The position numbers and the translations under genes were made by a program. This document shows, in pieces, positions 34,467 to 47,154 of a DNA stretch of 64,000 nucleotides (positions within the stretch are counted from its first letter, which is position 1; every line of letters starts with the position of its first letter). Below the pieces are notes generated by a model, which made no database searches, had not been told where the DNA came from, and was given only the letters and a program-made list of their open reading frames with translations. Source of the stretch: Diplolepis rosae (taxonomy: Eukaryota; Arthropoda; Insecta; Hymenoptera; Diplolepididae); assembly GCA_030998225.1 (NCBI GenBank), contig JAPYXD010000522.1, positions 7,254,001-7,318,000 on the forward strand, read 5' to 3'.

Positions 34467-37400
34467 AAGTAGAAGAAAGATCAAGTGGGAAGGCGCGTGG
34501 TGGGAAGCTAGCGCGTCGGGCGCGTTCTTTCAAGGAAGACTTCCTGGAGAAGTTGTCCCAGATGCGTTCTCCAGGAGGTAGCACTGGAGGCGGTGGAAGC
34601 GCAACCGCTACCCGGGCGGCCTCGCCCTCATCGCCTCGCACTCCTCGTAACAAGACTGCAGTTGCTGAGACACTCGATAAAAATCCTCTTCGTGACCTCC
34701 ATATACATGTTCGACAAGTACAGTTGGCCCTGCTGCATTTTCGCGATGTTGTATCAAAAAACAAGCTGGAGATGCTTCCGGGAAACGGTACCATCGTTTT
34801 GGATACTGTCACGACAATACACACAGTACTTAAGTCTTATCTCCTTTCCGAAAACAGGTAAAAATTTTATATCTAGATAATCTCTATATCTGTCGATCAA
34901 AAAACTTTTTTAAATTTCTTTAAGGTCATGTATTATCCAATGATTCCTACCTTACCGGCATTTCAATTTCTGTAACCTCATTTTCATGCAAAATGAGATA
35001 TCGGCTTGGAAATTTGTGAAATTAAACGTCAAATGACCCTGGCGAAAGTATCGGATTGAAATTCTTTCCGAGCTAATCAGAATTATTCTGATTCATGCCG
35101 ATATCTGCATCCGAACCAAAGCGAATCATTCCGAATAAATCCGAAAAATGTTTTGTATCTCGTTTTATAAAAAAAGGTCAAAAATCAATCCGACTTGATA
35201 CCATCTAATCCGTGGCATCAATCCAAATAAATTTGAAGCCAATCCGAATTAATCCGAGGTCGTATTGATCAAAAACGAATTTTCAATCCGAATCATTCCA
35301 AGCTCGGATTCATTCGGATTGATTCGGATTAAACATTCGGATTAGATCAATCTGAGCTCGGATTCATTCGGATTGAAAAATATTTAAATTAAACTAATTT
35401 TATTTAATTCTACAAATTTTTAACTCGCTTTCTCTAGTTGCTTGGAAATTGGGTTACAGGAACTGAAATGTCGGTAAGTTAGGAATCTTTGGATGATCCA
35501 TGGCCTTAAATTATAAAAATATATAAATAGACCCGCAAATTGATTGAAGTCGGTCATTTTCTCCTATTAAGATTTCTATTCTGTATGTATAATTATTCAA
35601 AAGTTATTTTTAAAATGTGAGATTTGTCAGGCTTATATTTAGTTTAAAATAAATTTAGAACCCCAGCGGACAATAATAAAACACTGCTGAGTTATTAAAC
35701 AATGTTTAAAATAATATCTATTTACACATCCTAATGCATTCTGATTAAAAACATTACCAACTATTAAATGAAAGTTAAAGTATTTTTGTCGCATGGGTCA
35801 CTTAAAAATATTAAAAATGAAAAGGTCTATTAAACTTCTAGAATTAAAAAACTCCATCTTATTATATGAATATTATTAACTTTTCAATAAAACATACTTT
35901 CTGAAATATAAATTTTAATATTCAATTATTGCTGATGTTCTTAGTTGGCTTTAGGGCCCAGAAAAAATGTAAACAATTTTGCAAAGTTTTTATTTCGTTG
36001 AATTTAGTTATTCAGACCAATTTTATAGTTTCACATGTACAATTCATTTATATCGTTTTTTACCACAATGTTTATCGGTTACATTTACAATTTTTAAAGT
36101 TTTTTCCCTTTGTATTTTTCTAGAAAAAATTTGTTGTACAGTTTTTATTTTTTTGTAAATTTCGTTATTTAGACCAAATTTATAGTTTTCACATGTACAA
36201 TAAATTCATTTATATCGTTTTTACCACAATGTTTATCCGTCACACGTGTTATTTTTAAAGTTTCTCCCCTTAGTATTTTTACAGAAAAAATTTTTTGTAC
36301 AGTTTTTATTTTTTTGTAAATTTATGTATTTAGACCAATTTTATAGTCTTCCACCTGCAATTCTTTTATATCATTTTTTACCACAATGTTTATTCGTCAC
36401 ACGGGCAATTTTTAAGTTTCTTCCTTTGTTTTTTTTATAGAAATAAATTCTCACTGATGAGGACTCCAATCTGAGTCGCAACGTTTGAAAATATGAAACT
36501 TTGAGTTACATTTTTTCTAGACCCTAAAGCCAACTAAGAACATCAACAATATTTGAATAATAATACTAAGGGTCGATATAATTCCTGTTCATTATTATAA
36601 ATTTTAATATTTTCAATTTTCAATTCCTTCTATTAAAGAAATTTTCGTTTGCTTTTATTTTCAGCTCAACTCTGGGTTCAGCTACTAATCAAGTTTACCA
36701 AGCACTCGCACAGTTGCTAAAACTTTGCGACGATGTGCTTCTACATGGAGACCAATCTTCTGCACTGGACACTGGAAATGTTACACACGTGATTGGATTG
36801 GTCGAGGATGCTGTTAAAAATCTGGTTACTCTTGCACAAGAAAAGATGTCTAGTAGGCAAAAACATCCACCGGTAGCTGTCAGCAATAATAGGTAATTAT
36901 TTAATTAGTCACTAAAATTCTCGTTGTCTTGAAAATCAAAAACTATTTTAATTTTAAAGATGGCTCTTTTGAAAGTTCTCATAAAACTTTTAATTATTTG
37001 AAACAGTTAATTATCTCTTACATTTAATTATCTATTACAGAACATCGGGTTATAATTCCGAGCTGAACGTCCAGAGGAATTCTTTACCTGACATTCCATT
37101 AACTCCAAGAGAAAGACAGATCTTGGAGCAGGCAGCAACACAAAGCAGCTTAGTTCGAAGTTCGCATAGTTCAGAATCCATCCTGAGAGATTCCAGTCCA
37201 CCTCCAAAACCACCTCTTCCAGATAGGCAAGATTACTGTTTTATAATTTTACAAAAACTTTGCTAGATCACTTTCTAAATTCTTTATTAAAAATGAAATA
37301 AGTTTTTATTTATTACAGAACTGTTTGTATGTCCGATGAAAACAGTTCTTCTGGTACGCCACCCCCTTTGCCACCGAAAAGAAGAATTAAAGTTCAACAA

Positions 37401-40400
37401 CTCCTGGACGAAACCGATGGTCTTTTAGCAACTAGTCTCGACAGGGTCTCTCTTCGAAGTAGATCTCCAGAGGACTCGTCATCTCTTCTTAGTGCATCTG
37501 CTGGCAGCTTAGACTCGGCACTAAATCACTCGAGAGATGAGGATGAAATCCGTGCGATTATGGGACCAAATGACGAATCTCTCAATGACAGTATGGATCT
37601 CAGTCTTGTCGCAACAATTCAAGGTGATTTATTTTTAATATTGAGCTCTTTTCAATATTTTTTTATTTTCATCCAGCTTAAAGTCATCTTAGAGTCTTGA
37701 GTTAAAAATTCGTTTTAAATAATGTAACTGCCGTTTGCAACGTTTATAGCCAAAAAGATCAAATTTGTTTTCAATTATGATTTGTTGGATTTTAAATGAT
37801 TGACTGATTAATACTTCTATTTTCATTTTGAACATTTATACAAGAAAATATAAACTGTTCGTAAATTATTTTAAATTTTATTTGTGGATGATGGAATTTT
37901 CGTTTATAAACGTTGAAAACGCAATTACATTTTAAATATTCTGTGAAAAGATGAAGAGGAATGGAAAATTATTTCAGTGATTATTAGAGAATATCCTGAA
38001 ATTCAAATTATGAAGATTTAAAATATTTTTTATTTAAAGAACCTACATTTTGTAATTTTATTAGACTAGACGACATTGTGTTTATTTTTGTTGAGTTTTT
38101 TCACAAATTTGAACAATAATGCATTCAACAACTCGATCTGGCTTTGCGTGGGATCTGAATAATGTCGTCTGTGATATCTGCTTTGATACAAGGAAATACT
38201 TTCTGGAAAGACATGCTTGTTTGCGGTATGATCATGTAAAAACCTTGCCATATGTGAATGAAGGATACATAAAAAGGCTTAGTCAGCGCGACGGCTTGAC
38301 CCTCGACTGGTGAAGCTGAAACGGGCAGTTGAATCTCAAACGTGCTGAGATTGAGACAGAGTTGAACTGAATATTCATAACGAATAGATTTTCTCTAAAA
38401 TTTAAAAAAAAAATAAAAAACAATTAAATTGGAAAAATGAATTTAAATAATAGTTCACTTAATACGAGAAAAAGGATCGACTCTGTCCTTTCCAAATTCC
38501 ACAATTGTACGTTTATAAATTTAATTTTTTTAATTTCTTTAATATTAAGTTTTGTTCATCTTTGGAAAACGAGTTTTTTAAGAAAATATCTTTTAAGAAA
38601 GAGGCTTTCAGTAATCAATTATTGAAAGTTTATTTTTAAAGATTTCAGTTTTTGAATGATTAATTGCGTAATAAAGTGATTTTACTTAGAGCTTAAAGAG
38701 TCAAGTTTCGGGCAATTTTCAAATTCTACTTGATTGTTTAGGCATGCAAGTTAATGGAACATCTCATTGCGGTTGTTGGGATGGTTCGGAAACAAGTTTA
38801 CCAAGCACTGTGTTGCTAGGTCAGCAAACTCCACAAGATATTCTCAGTCCCTTTACCGGTATGTAATTTAATTTATGCATGAACCGATTTTTAATCCCTT
38901 CCCGGCCGAATTTTTTTTTTGTGTGTGTTTCCTTTCATAAGTTAATTAACACTATTAAGACCTGAGCATTTTTTTTTATAAGCATTTTAAAATCTAAATT
39001 AACATTTTCCAAACAAATTGTATATTTTTAATTACTTTATTTTTGTATTTTACTTAATTTATTTCTGCAATATTTTTTTATCATGTAAATATAATGAAAT
39101 GTTAATTTTAAAATACATGTTTTGTTTATTTGAAGCCATTTGATTTGCTAAAATAGAAATTCGGGCGGTAAGGGGTTAAAATATCATATGATTTAAAATC
39201 TATAAGAAAATATAATTTCGTAACTTTTGAGAGGAAAATAACGAATCTAAAATTAAATAGACGTGGGACTTAGTAAATAAGGCTTGAGAATAAGTTGAAT
39301 TTTGTAAATAATTTAGTAAACAAGAAACATTTTTTATGAAAAAAATGTTTGATATAAATCGCTTTCATATTTTTCAAAAATAATTTTTATTAAAAACATA
39401 ACAAATAAATTACATTTTCAGGAATTAAAGTAATAGATTTCCAGGATAAACATCCAATTTTCCAAATGGCTGATTCTTCTCGTCTATCTTTTTTTTTTAT
39501 TGAAAATCCTTTGCTACAAAAATTTCAAATGGTATTTCTTCTTTTTGTTGCAGGCATTGAAGCAAAAATGGAACGACTCTCGACGCAAACCCAAGAATCT
39601 GGTTTCGTTTCAATGCACTCGCAACGAAGTTCTTCTCAAAGCTACACTGCTTCCAGTATGACTTCGAAAAGGTCTTCGCAGCAGAGTAGTATCAGCTACA
39701 ATTCCCAGTCGTTTAGTTCTCAACAACAGTCGTTCTCTCAGCAAAAGCTGGCTGCCGATAACAATGGCACAGTTTACTCGCATAAAACGATCACCAGTTC
39801 GAAAAGTTCTGTTAGTACGACGAATGTAACCAGTAGTGGTGATCCAACATTGTTGGAGAAACTGGTAAATGTGGGTGTTGCATGTTTTTTTATTTTTCTT
39901 TACTGCATTTTATGCATTTTATTTTGCCTCAAGTTTTACCCCTACATCCTTAGCTTTTTCATTTTATTTCTCCACGAGTTTTATGAGCACAATTTTATTT
40001 GAAATTCTCAGGTTTATTATTATTTTTTATTATTTTATTATTATTTATTATTTTTTAAATAAATATTTCTCATGTTAAATTGAAAGTAAATTAAAGTTAG
40101 CGTGAAATTTGATTTCAGGAGATTGAAGATACTTTAGGATTAGATGCGAATGGAGAACCTCCAGCTCTCCCTGAAAAAAGGTCCAAGCGTAGAAAAGAAA
40201 GACATCCTTCACAATATGACAATGTTCCTGAAAATGAACATTTGTCAACTTGCAGTCTTCATAGTAACGGCGATAACTACGATTCAAGCAAACCGCCACC
40301 TCTTCCGATCAAGAAAAGACACAGTAAGTTGAATTGTCCTCAATAAATAGTTCATTTTTATTCGAGAAATCTGGAATTTATTAATTAAAAATTAGAAAAA

Positions 40401-43400
40401 AACCAAGCAAAACAATTAAATTAATTTAAATTAAATTAAAATTTTTGAAAAAAATTAATTTGTAGTCTCTTGATAAATCAGATAGGAGTAACTCTACTGA
40501 GAGGAAGTTTATTATGTTTGATTAGAAGAAATCTAATAAATTAAAAGTAGGTGTTTATTTGAAACTGATAAAATCTTTTATATCCCCCAGTGTTCCAATC
40601 CGTGGCTTATTCCGGTAAGTGGGATCCTGCCCACTAGTCGATTATGTTCGGCAATCATTCTCATGCTAAGTTGCAATTATTGACGTTCATATACGGTTTT
40701 TTATCCGAGCTTTTACGGCATGTTTGCTGTTTTTCAGTTTTTTTTTATCTCACGTTTAGCACTAGAACAACAAGTTTAGCACATAATTCATATATCATGA
40801 AACTTTCGATTTCATTAATACGTTTATCTTTTGTTTTGCTTATTAGCTCAATCATAAATCTTAAACTGGCTGTGATATTTTAAATATTTTACAAAATGTT
40901 TAATATATATTGGTAAAAATTTTTTTTTTAATTTGGCTAAAAAGTTATAATTTAAAAAATCCTTTTTATTATTTTTGATATTTTAACATCTTCAGGAATA
41001 AATAAATTTTTAAATCGTATTAAGTCACAGATTACGAGTTGTTTTTAGTGAATAATTGTTGCATCCCTTTCGTTAACCATTTTAATCATAAGATTTCGTT
41101 TTTGCCACCATTAATTAAACAATAGAATATTTAAGACCGATATATTCTCTTTCACGATAACTGATTTAGCATAAATGCTTTGCTTGTATTTTTTTGCATT
41201 AAGTGTCTACATATTTTACATCGCAAACATAACAGTGTTCCAACTTTAATTACAAACAATCAGAAAGAATAAATCAATTCGAAATATTTATAATCGTGAA
41301 TCTTTTCAGTTATGGCGTACATGGAGATGTTTGGAAATTGCTCGCACAGTAACAACGACTTTATCTCAGATTTGGGAACAAGACATTCGATGGCAGCTTA
41401 TAATTCAATGCAAGCAGAATGGCAGCAGCACGAAATGTCTTTGACAACAACGCAATCTTGTTCCTTTATGACCCACACAATGACAAGTTTGCACGACAGT
41501 TCGAGGTAAGAGTAATCGACCAATGTTGATTTTATTTCGAGAGGAATTTCCAAATAAATAAACATTCTTTTTCTTTCTGAACAGCATTTCCATCACCACA
41601 ACGCCATCGATAAAGGAAGTCATAAGCAATTCTAGTCTACCTCCAGCATTACCGCCAAAGAGATCTCGTTCCATTAAATCAAACTCCACGCCACCCCTGA
41701 TTTCACCCAAACCAACTGTCAGTATGCAAAGTGTAAACACACCCGAGATCATTTCTACGTCGACTCCTCTTAAGATTGAAGATTCAAAATGCATATTGGA
41801 CCCAAAACCTGTCACGCCCTCTACTCCTGCTTCACTGGTAAGTCTTCTTTTATGAAATTTTGAAAGTTGGAAAAGTCAGAAATTTATTTTTATTCACAGA
41901 CCTTATCGAGTGTTTTATTTTTAACTCACTTAAATTTGCTTTAAATTCCAGAATAACAACTCGCATACGGACATCTTATCAAGACCAGTAAGCGACGCTC
42001 TGTCGAATATATCTGTTGACGAGAACACACTCGAATTACACGACGTCGAACAGGAGGATAGCATTTTAGACGAATTGGATATCAACAAGTACCTAGTGTT
42101 TAAAAAACCAGAGGAAGATGGTCCTGATATTCGAGGAGGAAATCCGGATGCTTTGCTAGTTCACGCCACCAAAGCTAACAAACATGGTAAATTATCCTCT
42201 CTAAATTTTACTTTTTTTCTTACATTTTAAAATAAAAATACTTTTTTTACCATAAATCAGTACTAGTAATTCCATTTTATGCTTTTTCCTATTGCACACA
42301 AGACGAGAAGGAATCAGGTTTGTTGCTTATTTTTTATATTAAAAATTAATTGAATCTTAACTTTATTGTCAGTTTCAACTTGATATCTTTTATCTGTTTG
42401 CAGATTTCTTATACCAGGAAGCATTTTTGACAACATATAGGACGTTTATGTCACCTTTAGATCTAATAAAGAAATTGCACAGGCGACACCAACGTTTTTC
42501 TTGTTCTCCGGATGTGGCAAAGCAGCGAGCTGCGCGAGAAGCTTTTTCTCTACTGGTTAGAGTTGTTAGTGATTTGACGTAAGTTTCTTTGATAAATAAG
42601 TGAAAATAAAGTTTAATTATCTTCATTTATCAATCTGTGGATCATCAAAGAGGCATTTTTTTCGAAATTTCAGGATATCTGATCTTGATAACAAACTACT
42701 CCAAACCCTAATGGAATTCGTGCAACAGCTAGTCTGTAGTGGCGATCTGACAATGGCGAAAGCTTTGCGCGTGAAAATTTTAGAAAAACATCAAGCAAAG
42801 AAAATGCAAGCAACGCAGCCTATCCTTTCATCACTGAGTGTTTCGACGAAACAAGCCTCTTTGCTAGACTTCAAGAGTGAGCAAATAGCCGAGCAAATGA
42901 CATTACTCGATGCTGAGCTTTTTATGAAGATAGAAATACCGGAGGTTTTAATCTGGGCACAGGAGCAGAATGAGGAAAGAAGTCCGAATCTCACAAGATT
43001 CACGGAGCACTTTAATAAAATGTCCTACTGGGCTAGATCCAGAATACTGGAGCATCGTCTTGAAAACGAGGCGAAAGATAGGGAAAAATATGTGGTGAAA
43101 TTTATTAAAATCATGAAGCATTTGAGGAAAATTAATAACTTTAATAGCTACCTCGCTCTACTTTCGGCATTAGACAGCGCGCCAATTAGAAGACTGGAAT
43201 GGCAGAAACACATAACCGAAGGCTTGAAGGAATATTGCGCTCTTATTGATAGTTCTAGCAGCTTTAGAGCCTACAGGAATGCCTTGGCAGAGACTCAGCC
43301 ACCCTGCATTCCCTACATGTATGTATTCTTTTAAAATAATTATTTCTCTTGTTTAGCTGCAAACATTTTTTTCTCTAATAATAAATTAAAATGATTTTAT

Positions 43401-43794
43401 TTTTTCACATTAGTGGTCTTGTCCTTCAAGACTTGACATTCGTTCACATTGGGAACAGTGATTTGTTGCCCGATGGTTCCATTAATTTTTCTAAGCGATG
43501 GCAACAGTTCAATATTGTCGAAAACATGAAAAGGTTTAAAAAGGGGTAAGTAATATTTTTTATAAACCTATGTATTTCCTACAAGAATTATAAAGGAAAA
43601 TTAAATTTCCTTCCAAATGTATACTGTGATAACTAATAATGGTTTTTTTTTACAGTACATACCACTTCAAAAAGAATGAGCGTATCATTGCGTTTTTCAA
43701 CAATTTTAGCGACTTTCTTTGTGAGGACGCAATGTGGCAAATTTCTGAAAGCATTAAACCCCGAGGCGGGAAGAAGTCTCAGCTACAAAATTAA
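34467..43794 (+). CDS. C3G: C3G/RAPGEF1 Rap guanine-nucleotide exchange factor, 5' end missing
   Basis: This gene encodes a CRK-SH3-binding exchange factor that activates Rap1-type GTPases at adhesion and receptor-kinase sites (known family role). Exons read: 34467-34857, 36665-36892, 37041-37226, 37319-37623, 38742-38858, 39554-39864, 40119-40323, 41310-41505, 41585-41837, 41952-42186, 42404-42578, 42674-43318, 43414-43545, 43656-43794 (TAA). All junction phases agree, giving 1171 visible residues. The first exon starts mid-codon, so the N-terminus lies upstream, probably outside the window. The middle is Ser/Pro-rich with four proline motifs of CRK-binding type: PPPLPPKRR, PPALPEKRSKRRK, PPPLPIKKRH and PPALPPKRSR. 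The segment RHPSQYDN matches the family. The RasGEF N domain begins with FLYQEAFLTTYRTF near residue 810. The CDC25 catalytic domain covers about 935-1165, with FTEHFNKMSYW, FNSYLALLSALDSAPIRR and SSSSFRAYR. The length fits the family. The intron after 37226 uses a GC donor. Identity is very secure; alternative exons are less so. Confidence 0.96.
34919..35509. mobile_element. Family E element with family D segment in a C3G intron
   Basis: Left end TTAAGGTCATGTATTATCCA then CCTTACCGGCATTTCAATTT. The right end reads GAACTGAAATGTCGGTAAG and ends ATGGCCTTAA. A partial family D unit occupies about 35033-35385, starting CCCTGGCGAAAGTATCGGAT. Confidence 0.8.
35928..36550. mobile_element. Inverted-repeat element with three 160-bp repeats in a C3G intron
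   Basis: Positions 35928-35972 and 36506-36550 are 45-bp inverted repeats with very few mismatches, starting ATTGCTGATGTTCTTAGTTG. Between them lie three tandem units of about 155-160 bp, each with a TTTTTACCACAATGTTTAT landmark (near 36056, 36218 and 36376). A hammerhead-like segment then follows at 36454-36483. No protein is encoded. The structure recalls non-autonomous Penelope-like or retrozyme-type elements, which carry hammerhead motifs, but that assignment is tentative. Confidence 0.7.
36452..36485 (+). ncRNA. Hammerhead-ribozyme-like core, probably degenerate
   Basis: CTGATGAG is followed by a perfect 5-bp stem (GACTC/GAGTC) around CAATCT, then GCAACG. The first core block matches the hammerhead consensus CUGAUGA. 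The second block would be GAAAC in an active ribozyme; here the G is followed by C, so the core is probably broken. Stems I and III could not be assigned with confidence. Confidence 0.4.
40591..40614 (+). other. C3G: Candidate 24-nt alternative microexon of C3G
   Basis: A 24-nt segment sits in the intron between exons 40119-40323 and 41310-41505. It is bounded by a pyrimidine tract ending CCCCCAG and by a perfect GTAAGT donor. It keeps phase 1, has no stop, and would insert eight residues (reading MFQSVAYS) just before MAYMEMF. Both splice sites and the frame are seen in the sequence; actual use is inferred. Confidence 0.6.
42303..42317 (+). other. C3G: Candidate 15-nt microexon of C3G before RasGEF N domain
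   Basis: Fifteen bases lie between CACACAAG and GTTTGT in the intron separating exons 41952-42186 and 42404-42578. Phase 1 is preserved and the insert reads DEKES. It falls exactly at the linker before FLYQEAFLTTYR, where vertebrate RAPGEF1 has a short charged insert of different length. The donor is weaker than consensus, so use is less certain than for 40591-40614. Confidence 0.45.
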
Positions 43795-46700
43795 AGTACA
43801 CCTAATCCTTTCACTGATTGCGTCTTAAAACTAAAAGGTTGAAGGAGCATAATGTTCTATTTGAAAGGTATTTATTTTATGTTTATTCGAAAACGTCAAG
43901 ACCTTAATTCGAGATCAGTGAAAGGGTTTGTCTATCGGTTCAAGTCTGGTAATTTAACGACCTCTATGAGGTTGTATTTACGACAAGTTTATACTTGCGT
44001 GAATATATTAAATATTAAGTATACGAGGATAATGATTCAAATAATCGAAATATAGACCTTAAAGAGATCATCTAAACTAAACTCACACATTAGAAAAGGC
44101 TAAATACGATCTCACGCTCTTCGTCAGCCTTCGACTATGCTTAGTGTAGATAATATTCATGTTTGCTTTAATCCTCGTTCGCCTAAAACGTTTCGAGAAA
44201 ATGCTTTAAGATTAATTATAATTGTCATTATAATTAATACAGGACTAACATACGAACCCCAAAACGAATATCTATATATTATTTATTTATTTGGTTATTT
44301 TCGCAGCTAATGTTTAGGATATAACTATAGTCTATTTTCTTTGGTAAATTAGATTTTCTTCGTTGTCTAGGTTTACGTAGATAGAAGCGTTTCCATGGTC
44401 AACATTAAACTGTTGATTACACAAGGAAGAACACCAATTACGTTGATTAATGTAGAGCCATTGTTGTTCCGTGTCGTCGCTCTCAAGATGCACAACTCGG
44501 GACGCATGGTACGACTGAGAGCAACTGTTGCATATACTATTGTATATGATTATAGCAAACATTTTATTGCGAACTTGTTAATAGTTATCCAAGCTTTCAG
44601 CTTTAAATCGAGTCGCTATTTAGGAATTTAGGAATCTAACGTAAAATTACTCTTAAAAGCAACCTACTTTTTAAATTTCATTTAAAATCAGTCTTTTCCT
44701 TAAAAATAGATTTATTTTCACTCTCAAGAAACCTAAACAATTAGGTTTATCCTCTTAAATTGAGAGAGTAGTTTGCTATGACCAAATTTTTCCAACATTT
44801 CACTAAATTATTATTGACTCTGATTAAATTTTGTTGAATTTTTCTACAAATAACATTTTAATCAAAATGAATTTAACATGTACATTCATTAGTCAATTAA
44901 TAGAGACAATTCGCAATGGGTTGCGTAGAGTCTGCAAATCCAGAACATTTCATCAAACAAAATAGGAAATTGAAAGCTCGAAATGAATAGTGAAAGCCTG
45001 AATGAAAAATTAATCCTCGTCCTGTTAATATTTTTCGTAATAATAGATTTGGGGAAACTGTAGTCGAAGTAAACAGTACTTTATTTTCTTTATTAAAACC
45101 TCATTATCTTCTTATCGTATAAAAGTAGATATTGGAATCGGGCAATTCCAATTAATCAATAAAAATATCCTAGAAGAAAATCATGATGCAAAAAATTGTT
45201 AAATTTTAATTAAATTAAAAAGAATAAATATTTTTTGCATTATGTTTTCTTGAACACTTTTTCAAATCATCAATCACTGTATTTTCACCATAAGTTTCAG
45301 CGAAATGTCCGATCCATTCCTGAATAGGCTTTTTCGCTTGTACATACCGGTTATAATTGATTCTGCTTATGGTAAATTTAAGAAAGTCATTATTTTATTT
45401 GAACTTTTTTATAAATGATTAAAGTTAATTTATTGAAAATAATGTAAACCATTAATATGTAGAAAATTTAGTTATAATTAATTAATTTGACAACATTTCG
45501 TTGTGAATCCTTGGACTTAAAATAAGCAGCTACTTTTAATTAATTGTAAAATAAATTAATCAATTTATCATTTGATAATGATGAAAGAAATTAAGCTTGA
45601 AAGTTTGTATAAGTGTGTTAAATCGTGTGCTTCTTCGATTCGGTAGTCAGTGATTGTATAAAATAATTTACTACTTGTAAATAATGAATCGATGCGAATT
45701 TGTTTCTTGTGTTGCACTAGCAGCAGCTCTATTACAGTAATAACTATGTACGTATTATGTTATACTATCATCATCATATCCATGACATGAAAATCTTACG
45801 TTTCAACTGAATATTCATTGTGATGCCATTATTCATTTTTATTATTTAACGATTAAAGTCCAAAATTTGCGAATTCAATTTCTGTTTAACTTATTTTATC
45901 TTTTTTAATCCATTCGATATGTTTTCCTTCATTCACTTATTTTTTCTAATGCAGATTAGTTCAATAGCTGATTTATTCCACGTAGTATTAATAAAACAAT
46001 AATCATATGTAATCTCGAACTTGGAAGTCTTTCCGACTGTAAAGTAGTGCGAGACGAAAACAACCAGTGAATGTGCAACGAAAACTTAGACTTGATTTTA
46101 TCGATTAGCTAGAGAATCATAAGATATTAAGAAAGTAAAGACATTGTGATTGCTATACATGCGTATATCATATTATACTTTCATTATGAGTATTTTCATG
46201 AAGGATCAACTGTAACTCAGTGTTTTTCTATATCTTCCACTCGATATGAAAGCTTGAAAAAATTATACTGTAGACTTTGGCCATAAACACTATGCACATC
46301 ACAATTATATAGCTCCCACCCGTGCTACATAATCTGTCTCCAAGGCGAGAGATATTTGTAGCTTTATAGATTAAATAGTCGAAATTATTTATATAGCTTT
46401 TGCAACTATAAAAAGTACCGATTTTAACGCTTTTATAATCTACAATTCGGTCATTTTATGGAACAGTCTGGCTAGAATTCCATAATAGAATCTCAGTAAT
46501 TCAAACTCTCTAGACTCTTTAAAAGCATTATTTTTAATAAACAATGGAGATTTTATTTTAAAACATGAAACGAATTGAATAATTGAAAAGATCGAAATAA
46601 AAAGTAGTAAAATAGTCGAATTTTAAATTGAAACAAAATTTTATCGATGAATAAGTTCAGAGAGGTTGTTATTATTGTCGAGGGGAAAACAATTTTGAAA

Positions 46701-47154
46701 GAATTTTGCTCAATCGTCTTAATAACTATACACATTAGTATTTTACACTTAAAACAAACAAGTAGAAGAATAACATATCCTAGAATGAATTGAACAGTAG
46801 AATTATTTGAGTGAATCGAATCGGTTTTAAAGACTGTTCCTCTCGGTACAGCATTAAATCTCCATGAATAATATTTTTTTCTAAATTTTTCCCTCTACGC
46901 TCGTGCACCTTTATGAAAGAAATTTACTAAATTGGTTCTCTGAATGAGCGAGCTCACTAGGCTGTGAATGCCGATGGCATAGACAAGACCAAGCGATCAG
47001 TAGCTGGTCATCGGTTCTTTGGACAAAAAATTTCTGTAACCTTTTCAATTATCGGGCCATAATTATATATTGAAGAATCAAATAACTCTCGCTGACATCA
47101 GTGTACTGTTAGTAATGGATAACAAGTATTGCTGTAATTTCTAAGAAAAAACTA
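43795..47154 (+). other. C3G 3' flank or long 3'UTR
   Basis: AT-rich DNA without coding frames or the repeat families of the left half. A TGTAAATA word (Pumilio type) lies near 45677. No single polyadenylation signal stands out, and the lack of element debris compared with upstream hints that much of it may be transcribed UTR. That is inference only. Confidence 0.4.

Noticed and set aside
35928..36550. Retroviral or LTR element suggested by long matching ends
   Set aside because: The ends are inverted, not direct, and there is no reverse transcriptase or gag-like frame.
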